This document shows positions 39,426 to 49,458 of a stretch of 64,000 nucleotides of DNA, piece after piece (position 1 is the stretch's first letter; the number at the start of each line of letters is the position of its first letter). The stretch spans positions 310,001 to 374,000 of the forward strand of contig VRVR01000015.1 of assembly GCA_009859145.1 (NCBI GenBank). Reading direction: 5' to 3'. The notes below the pieces were generated by a model that made no database searches, was not told the DNA's origin, and saw only the letters and a list, made by a program, of their open reading frames with translations. The position numbers and the translations under genes are program-made. The stretch comes from Andalucia godoyi (taxonomy: Eukaryota; Discoba; Jakobea; Jakobida; Andaluciidae).

Positions 39426-41759
39426 ATGTCCAGCGAAGAGTCTGATGAAGAGAGTGTGCAAGCGAGGGCTCCTGCGCCTCTGACCACGGATGTGTTGTAT
39501 GAGAACACGGGAGAGTCTGATTACTTGTCATTGCAAGCGTGCGAGATTGCGTTTGAGCCATTGTCCGATATTTCACTGCTGCTGAAGTGCACGCAGCTGT
39601 CTCAGCTTACCATGATTTCGAATTCATTGAGTGATTTTCCACGGAGCTTTTCGTTTACTCCAATTGGATCGACAATTCAGGTGCTGTGTATTGCGTCGCA
39701 GTGTCTGACACGAATGACGTTTCTCGGCCAGCTGCCGCATCTTCGTGAGCTGTACTTGTATGACAATGCAATCGAGTCGATTGATGGTCTCTCTGGCTGT
39801 CCTTCGATTCAGAAACTGTGGATTCACTCCAATCGCATCGACCGCATACAGAATTTGGAGTGTCTGACGGATCTGCGCGAGCTGTGGCTGCAGGGCAACA
39901 GGATTTCAAACTGCAAGGGACTATCATCACTAGTGAATTTGCAAGTACTGAATTTGTCCGGTAATCCAATCTCGCAGTTTTCAGAAATCGAAGCACTGTC
40001 GTCTCTGCCGGCGCTGTTTGATGTTGGTTTTGCCGACCCGCACTTTGCGCCGTGTCCGATTTCGCATTCTGAAGGCTACCGGTCGTTTGTTGTGCAGTTT
40101 TTGAAGGGAGTTCGTATTTTGGACGGAACACTGATTACAGAAGAAGAGAAGAACAGAGTCGAAGACAATTACCTGCAGACGGCACTGGAGTTTTCAGATC
40201 GGATGGACGAATTGAGGAGAACGTCCGAGGCGCAATTGGCGCAAATTGACAATCAAATCCGGGGGTTTCAGGAGCGCTCTCGATTGATGGTGGATTCTTT
40301 CCAGTCCTCATTGCAGACCCTCGAGGCCGCCATTCACGAAGGCCGGAATGCGATTCAGTCACAGCAAGCCCGCGTGGCTCGAAAGTACGCCATGGCTGTC
40401 AAGAATTTCAAGGGTTCTTGCGATGATGTGAAGAAGGCGTATGAAGAGGAAATATCGTACTCCATCAAGCGTGACAAGGAGAGGATGCGTTCCGAAGAAC
40501 TCTATTACAAGAGGGCTTGCAAATCGGCAGAGACGCTGCGGCAGTGGTTCAAGCTGGTCTACATTCCGCATTCCGTCAAGGTGTCGGAGATGTTTGAGAA
40601 GTCTCCAGAAGCAAAGTTGTTTGCAAGTCTCGCCTTGGATTCCCATTCCGCCCCCCAGAATCCCGACAAGATGACAAGCGTGTCTGCATCGTCGAACACG
40701 CCATCAAAGTCTCCCGCAGGCGGCCGTCCGCCCCTGAAATTGTTCCGCTGTCTCCATATTGCATCGGCACCATTCGATGCGGCGTCCACAAAAGTGGAGC
40801 GTGTATATATTCCTGTCACCCGCGACTTCATGGAACAAGTCCTGGCTGCAGAAGGACGGCTTCCAGCTGTAGGATCCAGGTCCTTGCTGCTGTTTCGCGA
40901 TGCTGGTCAAGCGTTCAGCTCCTCTCCCGTTTCTGCTGCAGAAAGTGCTTCTGCTTTGGAACTGCAAGATGCGTCCTCCCTCGTCGTGGCGGTATTGGTT
41001 GCGCAGTTTGCGCACCCGCTGTCCGTTCGCGAGCATGGAGAGGCTTCTGCGATTCAGATTTCTGCGAATGCAGAAGGATATTTGGGTGAGCATGATGTGT
41101 GTCTATTTGGCCGTGAATCGACGGCCAAGATTCTCGTTGCATCACATGCATGTCCCAGTTGTCTTCGTGCAGAGTTTCTCTTATTGTTTGTCCCTCTCCG
41201 GGCGCTGTTCTCTGGAGCCGATTTTGAAGCGTTGGAAGTGGATCTGCTTCGGTCGTCGTGGACGTCCTTTGGTTCCTTCATCGGCAACAGCAACAGCCGT
41301 GCTGGCCTCATCAACGAAAAACTTGTGGAACTTGAGCGCCGCATGCTTGGCGAGTACTTCTCGTTTGTTCGTCAAGTGTGGGATGAGCTGTGGGATGAAA
41401 GGCAGATGAAGGAGGTGCGAGCACGCGAAGAAGAAATGATGTCACTTCAAGCACAGCTGGCTATCTTGGACGCCGAGCTCGACGCCGAGCGAATCGAGCA
41501 ACTGCGGCTGCTTAAGCAGTATCGCCACGACATTCATGCGACTTCCGCGTCCGCCTTCGTCCCGCTCCCTGTTACTCCCGTTAGCACAGCGTCCTTTTCA
41601 AAGGACTCGTCGCAGTACGGTCTTCCATCGCCCTCGAGCTCTGGTTCCGGCTCGTCGTCTGCGCCGTTTGAACCGTCTAACCGTGCAACCAGCTCGTCAC
41701 GCGCGTCGTCTTCGCGCCCAGCGTCCAAGGCTGCAATTGTTCGGAAACCAAAGCCATGA
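39426..41759 (+). CDS. LRR plus coiled-coil protein, LRRC9-like candidate
   Basis: 777 residues from the ATG at 39426 (MSSEESDEES). About residues 45-225 are SDS22-type leucine-rich repeats (LRELYLYDNAIESIDGL, IQKLWIHSNRIDRIQNL, LRELWLQGNRISNC, LQVLNLSGNPIS) closed by an LRR cap (FLKGVRILDG). A long helical, partly coiled-coil part follows (~235-415). A distinct globular segment begins KLFRCLHIASAPFDAASTKVERVYIP (~437), and a second coiled coil lies near 655-705. The Ser/Pro tail is disordered. This resembles ciliary/axonemal LRR proteins such as LRRC9, which would imply a flagellate cell, but I assign that only tentatively. The membrane-free composition suggests a cytosolic scaffold. Confidence 0.75.
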   Translation: MSSEESDEESVQARAPAPLTTDVLYENTGESDYLSLQACEIAFEPLSDISLLLKCTQLSQLTMISNSLSDFPRSFSFTPIGSTIQVLCIASQCLTRMTFLGQLPHLRELYLYDNAIESIDGLSGCPSIQKLWIHSNRIDRIQNLECLTDLRELWLQGNRISNCKGLSSLVNLQVLNLSGNPISQFSEIEALSSLPALFDVGFADPHFAPCPISHSEGYRSFVVQFLKGVRILDGTLITEEEKNRVEDNYLQTALEFSDRMDELRRTSEAQLAQIDNQIRGFQERSRLMVDSFQSSLQTLEAAIHEGRNAIQSQQARVARKYAMAVKNFKGSCDDVKKAYEEEISYSIKRDKERMRSEELYYKRACKSAETLRQWFKLVYIPHSVKVSEMFEKSPEAKLFASLALDSHSAPQNPDKMTSVSASSNTPSKSPAGGRPPLKLFRCLHIASAPFDAASTKVERVYIPVTRDFMEQVLAAEGRLPAVGSRSLLLFRDAGQAFSSSPVSAAESASALELQDASSLVVAVLVAQFAHPLSVREHGEASAIQISANAEGYLGEHDVCLFGRESTAKILVASHACPSCLRAEFLLLFVPLRALFSGADFEALEVDLLRSSWTSFGSFIGNSNSRAGLINEKLVELERRMLGEYFSFVRQVWDELWDERQMKEVRAREEEMMSLQAQLAILDAELDAERIEQLRLLKQYRHDIHATSASAFVPLPVTPVSTASFSKDSSQYGLPSPSSSGSGSSSAPFEPSNRATSSSRASSSRPASKAAIVRKPKP

Positions 41760-42041
41760 CGATTCGTTTTGCAATTTTTTACTTTCATTTGTAAATATTC
41801 CTTCTTCGTCTTCGTCTTCGTCTTCGTCAGTTGTTTCTTATTTTTATTCGTCTATCAGAAAACACTTATTATTTTCTTTTTTTTCAATATTAAAGATTCA
41901 ACAAAAAAAGGAAAAACAAAAACAGTTTCAATTCTCGAATATGCGTATATATATATATGTACAGCCACAACACAGAAAGAAAAAAACGAAACAGGATTCG
42001 ACGGAAGATCAGTAGTCCATCGAGCATGAGGCAGAGAGGAT

Positions 42042-42272
42042 TTAGAAACCTCGGGCTTTCTTCCAGAGAATCCAGCTGATCTGGTCGCGAACAGCCTTCA
42101 GTGCAATGCGGCGTTCTTGCGACTCTCGCTGATGTCGCAGTTCTTCAGATGGTTTCACAAACCGAGTCTGCTGGCGAAGCTGACGAGGCGCAAGTCCCTC
42201 TTGAATCAAGGTGCGCTTCAGCCTACGAAGAGCCTTCTCCACATTACTCCCAACAACCTCAATCGTCAACAT
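42042..42272 (-). CDS. Mitochondrial small-subunit ribosomal protein bS21m
   Basis: 76 residues. The sequence MLTIEVVGSNVEKALRRLKR followed by the Arg/Gln/Glu-rich helical segment (EELRHQRESQERRIALKAV) is the bS21 pattern: a short strand, then basic helices that contact the 3' end of the small-subunit rRNA. The ATG at 42272 is chosen because upstream in-frame triplets are GTG/GAG and the family start aligns there. No separate cleavable presequence is obvious; many bS21m proteins are imported with little N-terminal extension. It is convergent with the LRR gene. Confidence 0.82.
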   Translation of the reverse strand: MLTIEVVGSNVEKALRRLKRTLIQEGLAPRQLRQQTRFVKPSEELRHQRESQERRIALKAVRDQISWILWKKARGF

Positions 42273-42560
42273 CTCTCCAACCGCAAAAACGAACACTGAG
42301 AATATGTATGCGCCAGTAATTTTAATTTAATATTTTAAAAAATTTCGCACCAAAAAAGCAGAGCTTGGAAAACCCAATACAAAACGACAGAAAAGACAGT
42401 CCCATTGAAAGGAGTGAAAGGGAGGGTTAATGTTTATATGTGTACTTTGTATTGTGCACGGGAGCAAGCAACCCTAAGTGGGGCATTGTTTATTGGACGG
42501 TTTTTTTGTTGTTACGACCGACAGCTCAATGCAACCACTGTGGAATCTTGGTGTGTTCTC

Positions 42561-44090
42561 TCATGTGGTGTTGGTGATGGTGGCGGCTGCCTCGTCGAGG
42601 CGCTCGTCCTTTTCTTCCTGCGCAGACCACTTCTGGTCCACAGTGCTTGCTGCTTCTTCCCGCGGCGTTGGAATTCTCTCGCGAACCACATTGCCAGCAT
42701 GAACGTAAATGTCGCGGAACAGATGTTTCTTGGACGGATCGCCGAAGAATGCTGCGTGCCACGCATCGACGTCATCTGCGTAGACATGATGCCCGCCAGC
42801 GCACTCCCTGACGATCACGGGACCTTTTAGACTGCGTGCAGCTTCAAGATACGGATCTCTTCTCATCCACGAATGCGATCCGCGGATCAGCAACACCGGG
42901 ATGCTTTCATCAAGTCGATGAATTCGCCTCAGCATCGGAAGCGCAGCAAATCCAAGGCTTCGGGTCATCGCCCCAAATGCATGCTCTCCCATCGCCGGTT
43001 TCTGTGCACTGATTTCGTAAATGTAGTCCAGGATGCGCTTGTCGTTCGGGAACAGATCTTCGAATCGGTGGAAGAAATCCGGCCGGAATCGGTGGACTAA
43101 CCAGGGGCCCATCGGTCCCGAAGTCCGCACAATGCTGAGCGGTGCATTGGTCATTCCACCAAATGCAGCCGCGAGAATCCGCCAGCGCAGAGGAATGCGA
43201 CGATTTGCATCTGCTGGTTTTTCAGGGAACCCCCACGGGTCCGCCAGGATCAGTCGATCCACATTCTGTGGATATTTGAGGGCGTACGACGCTGCAAGAT
43301 ATCCGCCCATGGAGTGGCCGCAGAGCGTAAACTTCTTCCCGTTACCCAGCTCCTCGCCCATCGATTTTCTCCAAGCTTCAAACGTCTCGATGAAGTACGT
43401 CTCGGCCAGCATTGGAGACACTTTCAGCGTGCAATCCTTTAGTTTTTCAATTTCCGTTCCCAGCGGCATCGATGGCTTCTTCTTTTTCTTTTCGTTCTTC
43501 TCTGCATTCGCCACTGACGCCACTGACGCCGGTGCAGCCTGAACGCCACCCACAACACCGTCGCCGTCGGCAGCGTCGTCGCCGTCGTCGTCGTCTTGGA
43601 TTGTGTTTTCAGCAGCCGAAAACACTTCATTTGGGAGCGTTGGACGGATGTGTTTAAGCACAGAAAATGGCATTCGGGAAGATCGGCCAAAGCCAGCCAA
43701 ATCCACAGCATAGACTCGATAATCCTTTGCGAATGCATCGAGCGACTTGATCCAAAACGGCCCAGACCCACCAAACCCATGCATCAACACCAGCGGAGGC
43801 TTGCTCGGGTCTCCCACAATTATTGTGTTGATGTGATATTCCTTTCCATTCTCAAGCTTTGCAATCGATACAAACTTTTGCTCTCTCGGCGACGTCACTG
43901 CTTCCAAAACACGCTGCTCTGCAAGAAAGAGCGAGTACGCCGATGTCGGTCTCCAGTACGGTCTTGGAACCCACGAAAACAGTCCAGAGCGACGCGGAGG
44001 GTCTATTACATGGTTGTGATTGCCCATGCTCGACGGACCCCCGTTCTCTTCAGCTGCTGCACTAGTCATCGAACTAACAGCAGACGACAT
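42561..44090 (-). CDS. Alpha/beta hydrolase, ABHD4/ABHD5 (CGI-58)-like
   Basis: 509 residues. The N-terminus has WVPRPYWRPTS, the oxyanion HGFGGSGPFW and the strand YRVYAVDLAGFGRSSRM. The nucleophile elbow is GHSMGGY with Ser260; animal ABHD5 has Asn there, so this protein resembles ABHD4 and plant CGI-58, which keep the Ser. A C-terminal HHVYAD gives the HX4D motif (His434, Asp439), also seen in that family. An acidic low-complexity insertion (DDDDGDDAADGDG, ~165-180) interrupts the cap region. Likely roles: lysophospholipid or N-acyl phospholipid hydrolysis, lipid-droplet metabolism, or acyl transfer. The start has Met-Ser-rich residues (MSSAVSSMTSAAAEE); no clear signal. Confidence 0.86.
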   Translation of the reverse strand: MSSAVSSMTSAAAEENGGPSSMGNHNHVIDPPRRSGLFSWVPRPYWRPTSAYSLFLAEQRVLEAVTSPREQKFVSIAKLENGKEYHINTIIVGDPSKPPLVLMHGFGGSGPFWIKSLDAFAKDYRVYAVDLAGFGRSSRMPFSVLKHIRPTLPNEVFSAAENTIQDDDDGDDAADGDGVVGGVQAAPASVASVANAEKNEKKKKKPSMPLGTEIEKLKDCTLKVSPMLAETYFIETFEAWRKSMGEELGNGKKFTLCGHSMGGYLAASYALKYPQNVDRLILADPWGFPEKPADANRRIPLRWRILAAAFGGMTNAPLSIVRTSGPMGPWLVHRFRPDFFHRFEDLFPNDKRILDYIYEISAQKPAMGEHAFGAMTRSLGFAALPMLRRIHRLDESIPVLLIRGSHSWMRRDPYLEAARSLKGPVIVRECAGGHHVYADDVDAWHAAFFGDPSKKHLFRDIYVHAGNVVRERIPTPREEAASTVDQKWSAQEEKDERLDEAAATITNTT

Positions 44091-44753
44091 GATGCGAGCA
44101 ACCGACGGAGACCGCGATGCAAAGATGAATCGACGCGCTTTCGAAATACTACGCGTCAGTTTGCACAGAGACTGTTGACTTTGGTATCAACCCCGCTTCC
44201 TCCCCGTACTGGTAAAAATCTAATCTAAAATAAAAAAAGACAACCAAAAAAACAAACGAAAAAACAAACGAGTAGCAATGCCCAATTAGCAACTAACGAA
44301 TAATCAACAGTGAATAAACCAGGCGGAAGAACAAGTGTACGTAATCGTTAAAAGAGGCTGCATCTTCTGGCACGATCATCAGATCTCCAATTCTCCGTAC
44401 ATGGAAAGGGGACGAATCAGAAAGAAAGGGGAAAAGGCGGCATTTCGGCAAATCAAAAAAAGGAAATAGTGAGGAAGTTGACTCAAGCTCATGTTACAGA
44501 AAACGGGAAAAACCTCAAGCGCATTCTTTCGCACTTTCATAGTCGTTTCGTTCCTTTAATCTTCTCCAACCAAAAGAAGTGCCTCTGTTTCCTTACTTCT
44601 ATTTTTCCTTTCTTTTTCTTCTTCTTCTTCTTTGTGTGCGTGTTTGTTGTTGTTGGTGAAGTTGAGCGAGTCAGTGGGTGTGGGTGGGTGAGTGGGTGAG
44701 CGGGGTGGTGAGAGGTGTTTCTGTTTGTCATTGTATTTAAGCACCACTTTGAA
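44091..44753. other. Divergent intergenic region
   Basis: 663 nt between the hydrolase start (minus) and AFG1 (plus). A-rich near 44225-44275, a CTT run at about 44610-44635, then GTGAGTGGGTG-type repeats just upstream of AFG1. No gene seen. Confidence 0.5.
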
Positions 44754-46115
44754 ATGTATCTGGCATCACGAAGCTTGTGCAGGAGGATCTACTACTACGG
44801 CAGCGGCGGTGTTCGCACGATTGTGACACTGACTCCTGAAATACTAGCACAGTATGCGAAGCCTGAAGGTCCGATTGCGACGTATGAGAATTTGATTGCG
44901 AATGATCTGTTCACGCGAGATCCGCAGCAGCTCCAGTCGTTGGAAATTCTCCAGACCCTTCATGAACGGCTGCTTTCTTATGCGCCGCCGCCTTCCTCTT
45001 TCGTCGACGGAAAAGCTTCGTCAAAAGGATCCTTGTTTCGCAAACTGTTCAAAGCAAGCTTGTTTTCTGCTGCTGCTGGTGATGCAGCAGCATCATCATC
45101 ATCATCATCATCATCATGGTCGTCGTCGTCGTCGGGATCCGCGGTTCCTAAGGGGGTCTACCTGTGGGGAGGCGTCGGGTGTGGCAAAACGACAGTCATG
45201 GACATCTTCTACGGGAGTGTTCCGGTGAGTGGAAAGCGCCGAATCCACTTTCACGAATTCATGCTCAATGTACACACGCGCATCCACCGACTGCGTACCA
45301 ATACACCTGGTGGGTTCGTCGGCGACCCCGTGCCTCCGATTGTCGAGGCAATGATGAAAGAGGCGTGGCTGTATTGTTTTGACGAGATGCAGTGCTATGA
45401 CATCGCGAATGCAATGATCTTGAGACGACTGTTCGAGGAAATGTTTTCGCACGGCGCAGTTGTGGTGACAACTTCGAACAGGGTCCCGGATGACTTGTAT
45501 AAGAACGGGATGCAGAGAGAGTTCTTCATTCCTTTCATCCACTTGATTCGAGAAAAATGCACAGTGCACCATTTGGCAAGCAAGACGGATTACAGATTGA
45601 CCGGTCATTTGTCTTCCAAGACTTACTTGTCCCCGCTCACGCCACAGAATCAAGAGGAAGTAAGCCGTGTGTTCTCATTGCTCACTCACAATGAGGAGCT
45701 GTCCGAGATCACACTTCATGTCAAGGGTCGGCAACTGCATGTCCGAGAATCGGCGCGTGGAGTTGCGCGCTTCACATTTGATGAGCTTTGCAGACCAGCA
45801 CTCGGAGTCGTTGACTATCTTGCGATTGCTTCCCATTTTCATACCATCATTCTCACAGGCGTGCCCAAGATGACGATTTCCGATCGAAACGAAGTGCGCA
45901 GGCTCATCATGCTCATCGACGCTCTGTACGATCATCGATGCAAGGTCGTGATTCTTGCGGACTCGCTTCCTCCAATGCTGTACGAAAAGAACACAAACGG
46001 CAGCGAAGACGAAAACTTTGCGTGGGATCGCTGCGTCTCTCGCATGATTGAGATGCAAACCCGCGAGTATTTGGAGAGTGTCCACAAATCAGAAAGTCAA
46101 GTGCTTGCATCTTAG
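44754..46115 (+). CDS. AFG1: AFG1/LACE1-family mitochondrial AAA+ ATPase
   Basis: 453 residues from the ATG at 44754. The start [16 protein letters not shown] is basic and free of acidic residues, consistent with a mitochondrial presequence. Walker A is [15 protein letters not shown] (Lys145) and Walker B is YCFDEMQ (Asp210, Glu211). [25 protein letters not shown] is the family's sensor/second-region signature. AFG1 proteins aid turnover of misfolded inner-membrane and nuclear-encoded respiratory subunits. A Ser/Ala-rich insertion (~108-130) is encoded by a CAT/TCA microsatellite. Close relatives occur in bacteria (ZapE), where they act in cell division. Confidence 0.94.
   Translation: MYLASRSLCRRIYYYGSGGVRTIVTLTPEILAQYAKPEGPIATYENLIANDLFTRDPQQLQSLEILQTLHERLLSYAPPPSSFVDGKASSKGSLFRKLFKASLFSAAAGDAAASSSSSSSSWSSSSSGSAVPKGVYLWGGVGCGKTTVMDIFYGSVPVSGKRRIHFHEFMLNVHTRIHRLRTNTPGGFVGDPVPPIVEAMMKEAWLYCFDEMQCYDIANAMILRRLFEEMFSHGAVVVTTSNRVPDDLYKNGMQREFFIPFIHLIREKCTVHHLASKTDYRLTGHLSSKTYLSPLTPQNQEEVSRVFSLLTHNEELSEITLHVKGRQLHVRESARGVARFTFDELCRPALGVVDYLAIASHFHTIILTGVPKMTISDRNEVRRLIMLIDALYDHRCKVVILADSLPPMLYEKNTNGSEDENFAWDRCVSRMIEMQTREYLESVHKSESQVLAS
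45091..45118 (+). repeat. CAT trinucleotide repeat in AFG1
   Basis: Nine CAT (TCA in frame) units encoding a poly-Ser run between the presequence and the AAA core. Confidence 0.9.
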
Positions 46116-46218
46116 TCCGTAGATGTATATTTTTGATGAGAGTCGCCCGAGCCTGGTGTCGAATCTCTTTGGTAGGGCCTATTGGCTTTGGATAAATTCC
46201 AAGACTCCACGAAGCACG

Positions 46219-47460
46219 TTACTCGGGGGGTCTTGCCGCTCCAAGCGACGTCGTCGCAATTCCAGCAGCTGTTTGCACCAGGTCTCGTAGCGGGGGCTCT
46301 GGGATGATAGGGTGCTGCGCGAAGTTTTGAACTGCTTGCAAGTAAACGTGTCCGATGGGTCTTCTTTGTTCTTTTGCGCCCGCGCCTGGGTTCTCAGCCT
46401 CTGCGGCGTCTAGCGGTGATGGCGCAATGCAAACAGGTGAGATGCCCTGCTCATTGCCGATCTCTTTGGTTGCCGGTGTTTCCAGCACTCGGGGTCTCTT
46501 TGACGCGGGTTCGCAGATCGGGGATTCGTGCGTCTCGATGGCCAGAGGGCTGTTCGAACAATCAGCACTTCCTGATTCGCTGTTCCGCGATCTGGATGAC
46601 TGGCTGGTTCGAGGATCGATGCTTGACGGTGTACTTGGCGACAGGCCCGTGTTGTCGGAGACTGCACCGTGTCCGTCGCAAAGAGACACAGTTGCTGCGG
46701 AGATATTCGCACTGTGAGCATGTGCAGATGTGGACGATGCAGGGATTGGTGGTGCTTCGGGCTTCACAGCATCTGGCTGCTGTTTCACGAGTTCCCATGT
46801 CATAGGAATATCAGAGTGCCGTTGGAAAATCTTCGGTTTCGCCTTCAAAAGGCCTCGTAATTGCTGATTCGTTGTATCATATCCGAATGTTTTCTGCAGT
46901 TCTGTTTGGATGCTGGTTACACGCAGCGGTTGTCCGGTGGTTTCCAACACCCGAACCACGAGGAGTTGCAGAATCCCCGTCTTCCGCCGTTTCTTAGCCA
47001 CCTGTGGTTGTTCACTGCTGCTGCAATGGATGATGGAAAGATCCACAGCATCCTGTTTCTCTCGGATATTGTCGTCCCGATTTGTCGGAGCTTCACGAGT
47101 CACCTTGTACTTGCTAACCACATCTCCCGCATTTCCAGTCTGTAGCTCTCGATCTATGGCGCGTGGATCAAAAAGGAAGCCTTCCGTATGCGTGCCCCTG
47201 CTTACGCACAGAGTCGCTGCCGGCGGCGTTTGCATGGCAGTTTGCTCCGTCATTGACGACGCCTCGAACAAGTCATGAACAAGCCGCATCAGGACCGACC
47301 GCTCACGAATGAGATCGACGACGAGGAATTTGAGTTCCGTTTTGTTTAGCTGGTTCAGGCGGCTGTCTTGCAATTCATCCAAATCATCCTCAAACAACAC
47401 AGAGGATCCGTATTCATAGACTGGTTCGTCTGCAGCACTTGTCTTTTGTCGCGTCGACAT
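46219..47460 (-). CDS. Hypothetical protein with possible winged-helix segment
   Basis: 413 residues, family not recognised. N-terminal ~20-60 is acidic then helical (LFEDDLDELQDSRLNQLNKTELKFLVVDLI). A compact segment at ~165-220 (ILQLLVVRVLETTGQPLRVTSIQTELQKTFGYDTTNQQLRGLLKAKPKIF) has the helix-helix-helix-wing rhythm of a winged helix, with MTWELV as the final strand. The rest is Ser/Pro/Ala-rich and probably disordered. A nuclear or RNA-related role is possible but not shown. The start is the first ATG; stop-to-start distance to the following AFG1 gene is about 100 nt (convergent). Confidence 0.6.
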   Translation of the reverse strand: MSTRQKTSAADEPVYEYGSSVLFEDDLDELQDSRLNQLNKTELKFLVVDLIRERSVLMRLVHDLFEASSMTEQTAMQTPPAATLCVSRGTHTEGFLFDPRAIDRELQTGNAGDVVSKYKVTREAPTNRDDNIREKQDAVDLSIIHCSSSEQPQVAKKRRKTGILQLLVVRVLETTGQPLRVTSIQTELQKTFGYDTTNQQLRGLLKAKPKIFQRHSDIPMTWELVKQQPDAVKPEAPPIPASSTSAHAHSANISAATVSLCDGHGAVSDNTGLSPSTPSSIDPRTSQSSRSRNSESGSADCSNSPLAIETHESPICEPASKRPRVLETPATKEIGNEQGISPVCIAPSPLDAAEAENPGAGAKEQRRPIGHVYLQAVQNFAQHPIIPEPPLRDLVQTAAGIATTSLGAARPPE

Positions 47461-47988
47461 TTTCCAATCTCACGCTTTACGATTTCCTGCTCTCTGTTTC
47501 GCTAACGCTGTCGCTTCTTTTTGGCTGTTCGTGCTGTGGAGGATTGACCCAAAAAAAGAAAGGGGAGGGGACAGAGAAGAGAAGGGGAAAATAATAAAAT
47601 GCAAAGGAATCAAGATTCACGATAAACACATTCAAAAAGCAAGCCTATATATATGCGTGTGTGTGTGTGTGTGTGTGTGTGCGTGACTCGGAGAACGCCA
47701 AGGTTTTTCCCGCGAGACGCCGAGACACAAAAGCCAGCTCGTTGGGCGGGCTTTCTGTAGTCGTGTTCTTATTACAACCGATGCTTCTTCGTTCATTTCT
47801 TGCTAATTTTGTTCACCCCTCCTTTTTACCATCGAAGGTTGTACTTTACGGACGTGCTACACAGCAAAAACAACCAATCCAACAGCAGCTGCAACAAAAA
47901 CAACAAACACGAATACAGTATCATGATGGGAAGGAAACTGAGGTAAGGGAAGGTTGTCGAGATGAGAGAGGCAGGAAGCATGGCAAGC
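47461..47988. other. Intergenic
   Basis: 528 nt between two minus-strand genes, with a GT dinucleotide run at 47655-47682 and a CAA/CAG-rich patch near 47865-47915. No gene supported. Confidence 0.5.
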
Positions 47989-49458
47989 CTACAAGTTGAG
48001 AGCCTTCTTGAGCTTGAGACCGAGCGTCTGGTCCATCTGCTCAAAGTGCGACACAATGATTTTTCTGCACTCCGTGGAGCACTTCGGATGCGCAAGGGTC
48101 CCGAGGATTCTCTTGAAAAATCGTTCTCTGCGCTCCGCATCAAACGTTAAGTACCGTGCTCGAGCCTGCGAGAAATCATCGACCTTGGTGATGGGAGCCT
48201 TGACCTTCTTTCCGTACATTCCCTGCGCCACGAGCGGCGTCTTTTGCTCTGCATGTCTCGTCGGATCAAAGCGTGATGGGAAGTAGTTCACTTCTTTTTC
48301 TCGGAGCACAAACGTACCTTGGCCATCGTAAATGGGGTTCCGGAATACGCAGCGCGGAGCATTCACAGGGAGCAGATTGAAGTTGTTTCCAAGTCGGTGG
48401 CGCTGAGTATCGAGGTACGAGAAAACACGGGTCTGCAGGAGCTTATCCTGAGATAGGGCGACACCTGGAACGATGTTGGAGGGGCAGAATGCCAGCTGTT
48501 CGTTCTCTGCGTGGAACTCGGTGTTTTGGTTCAGCACAAGTCGACCGACGGTGTACAGCGGGAATCGGTCCTCAGGCCAGGTCTTCGTGACGTCAAATGG
48601 ATCAAACTCGAGAGACTCTGCAAGAGACGGGTCCATGTACTGCATCCGGAGAGTCCACTCGGGGAAATCCCCGCGTGCAATGGCCTCATGCAAGTCGAGC
48701 TGCGCATGCTGGTGATTCGTTCCTCCAACCACGATTGCTTGGTCTTCCAACAAGTTCCTCACACCCTGTTTCGGCACCCAGTGGTATTTGACCAACGTTT
48801 CGCGGCCATCGCGGGTGATCCAGTGGTATGTGTGCACGCCAAATCCCTCCATATGGCGATAGTCCTGCGGAATGCCGCAGTCATCTTGCAAAAACGTCAT
48901 CATGTGCAAATGCTGCGGGCCCAAAGCAGAGAAGAAGTCCCAGACGCGCCAGAACTCCTGTAGGTTGTTTCTCGGATTTGGCTTGAATGCATGGACCATT
49001 GATGGAAACAGCATGCCATCGCGGATGAAAAACACCGGGAAGTTGTTGCCAACGATGTCGTAGTTTCCCTCGCGAGTGTAAAATTTGACTGCGAATCCTC
49101 GCGGATCTCGCAGAGTTTCCGGCGATCCACGAGGATGGACAACAGTCGAGAAGCGCACAACAACAGGTGTCTTTGTGCCAGGCGCACGCAAAAAGTCGGC
49201 GGCTGTGCGGTCAGACACGTCGGCCGTGCACTCGAAGTATCCCTTCGCGGATGCTCCCACTGCATGGACGACTCGCTCAGGGATTTTTTCACGGTGGAAC
49301 GCAGCGAGTCTCGAAACAAGAAGATGGTCTTCCAGAAGAATCGGTCCGCGGTTGCCGACAGTCAGCGGCTGCATCACGTTCCACACTGGACTGCCATTGA
49401 TGTCCGAAAACACAGGTCCGTCCTGGCGATCACGAGGCGTCACATACTCGGGATTCAT
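47989..49458 (-). CDS. Catalase 1 (small-subunit monofunctional haem catalase)
   Basis: 489 residues from the ATG at 49458 (MNPEYVTPRDRQ). The N-terminal part holds the distal haem residues: His65 in RVVHAVGASAKGYFECT and Asn138/139 in [13 protein letters not shown]. The proximal haem ligand is Tyr348 in FSYLDTQRHRLG. HFRDPRGFAVKFY-type, HAQLDLHEAI and [17 protein letters not shown] blocks are all intact, so the enzyme should be active, converting hydrogen peroxide to water and oxygen. The C-terminus is KKALNL, not an obvious SKL-type peroxisomal signal. A second catalase lies at 62530 on the opposite strand. The start is chosen over an upstream TTG-led extension that is lysine/arginine-rich repeat DNA. 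Confidence 0.96.
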   Translation of the reverse strand: MNPEYVTPRDRQDGPVFSDINGSPVWNVMQPLTVGNRGPILLEDHLLVSRLAAFHREKIPERVVHAVGASAKGYFECTADVSDRTAADFLRAPGTKTPVVVRFSTVVHPRGSPETLRDPRGFAVKFYTREGNYDIVGNNFPVFFIRDGMLFPSMVHAFKPNPRNNLQEFWRVWDFFSALGPQHLHMMTFLQDDCGIPQDYRHMEGFGVHTYHWITRDGRETLVKYHWVPKQGVRNLLEDQAIVVGGTNHQHAQLDLHEAIARGDFPEWTLRMQYMDPSLAESLEFDPFDVTKTWPEDRFPLYTVGRLVLNQNTEFHAENEQLAFCPSNIVPGVALSQDKLLQTRVFSYLDTQRHRLGNNFNLLPVNAPRCVFRNPIYDGQGTFVLREKEVNYFPSRFDPTRHAEQKTPLVAQGMYGKKVKAPITKVDDFSQARARYLTFDAERRERFFKRILGTLAHPKCSTECRKIIVSHFEQMDQTLGLKLKKALNL

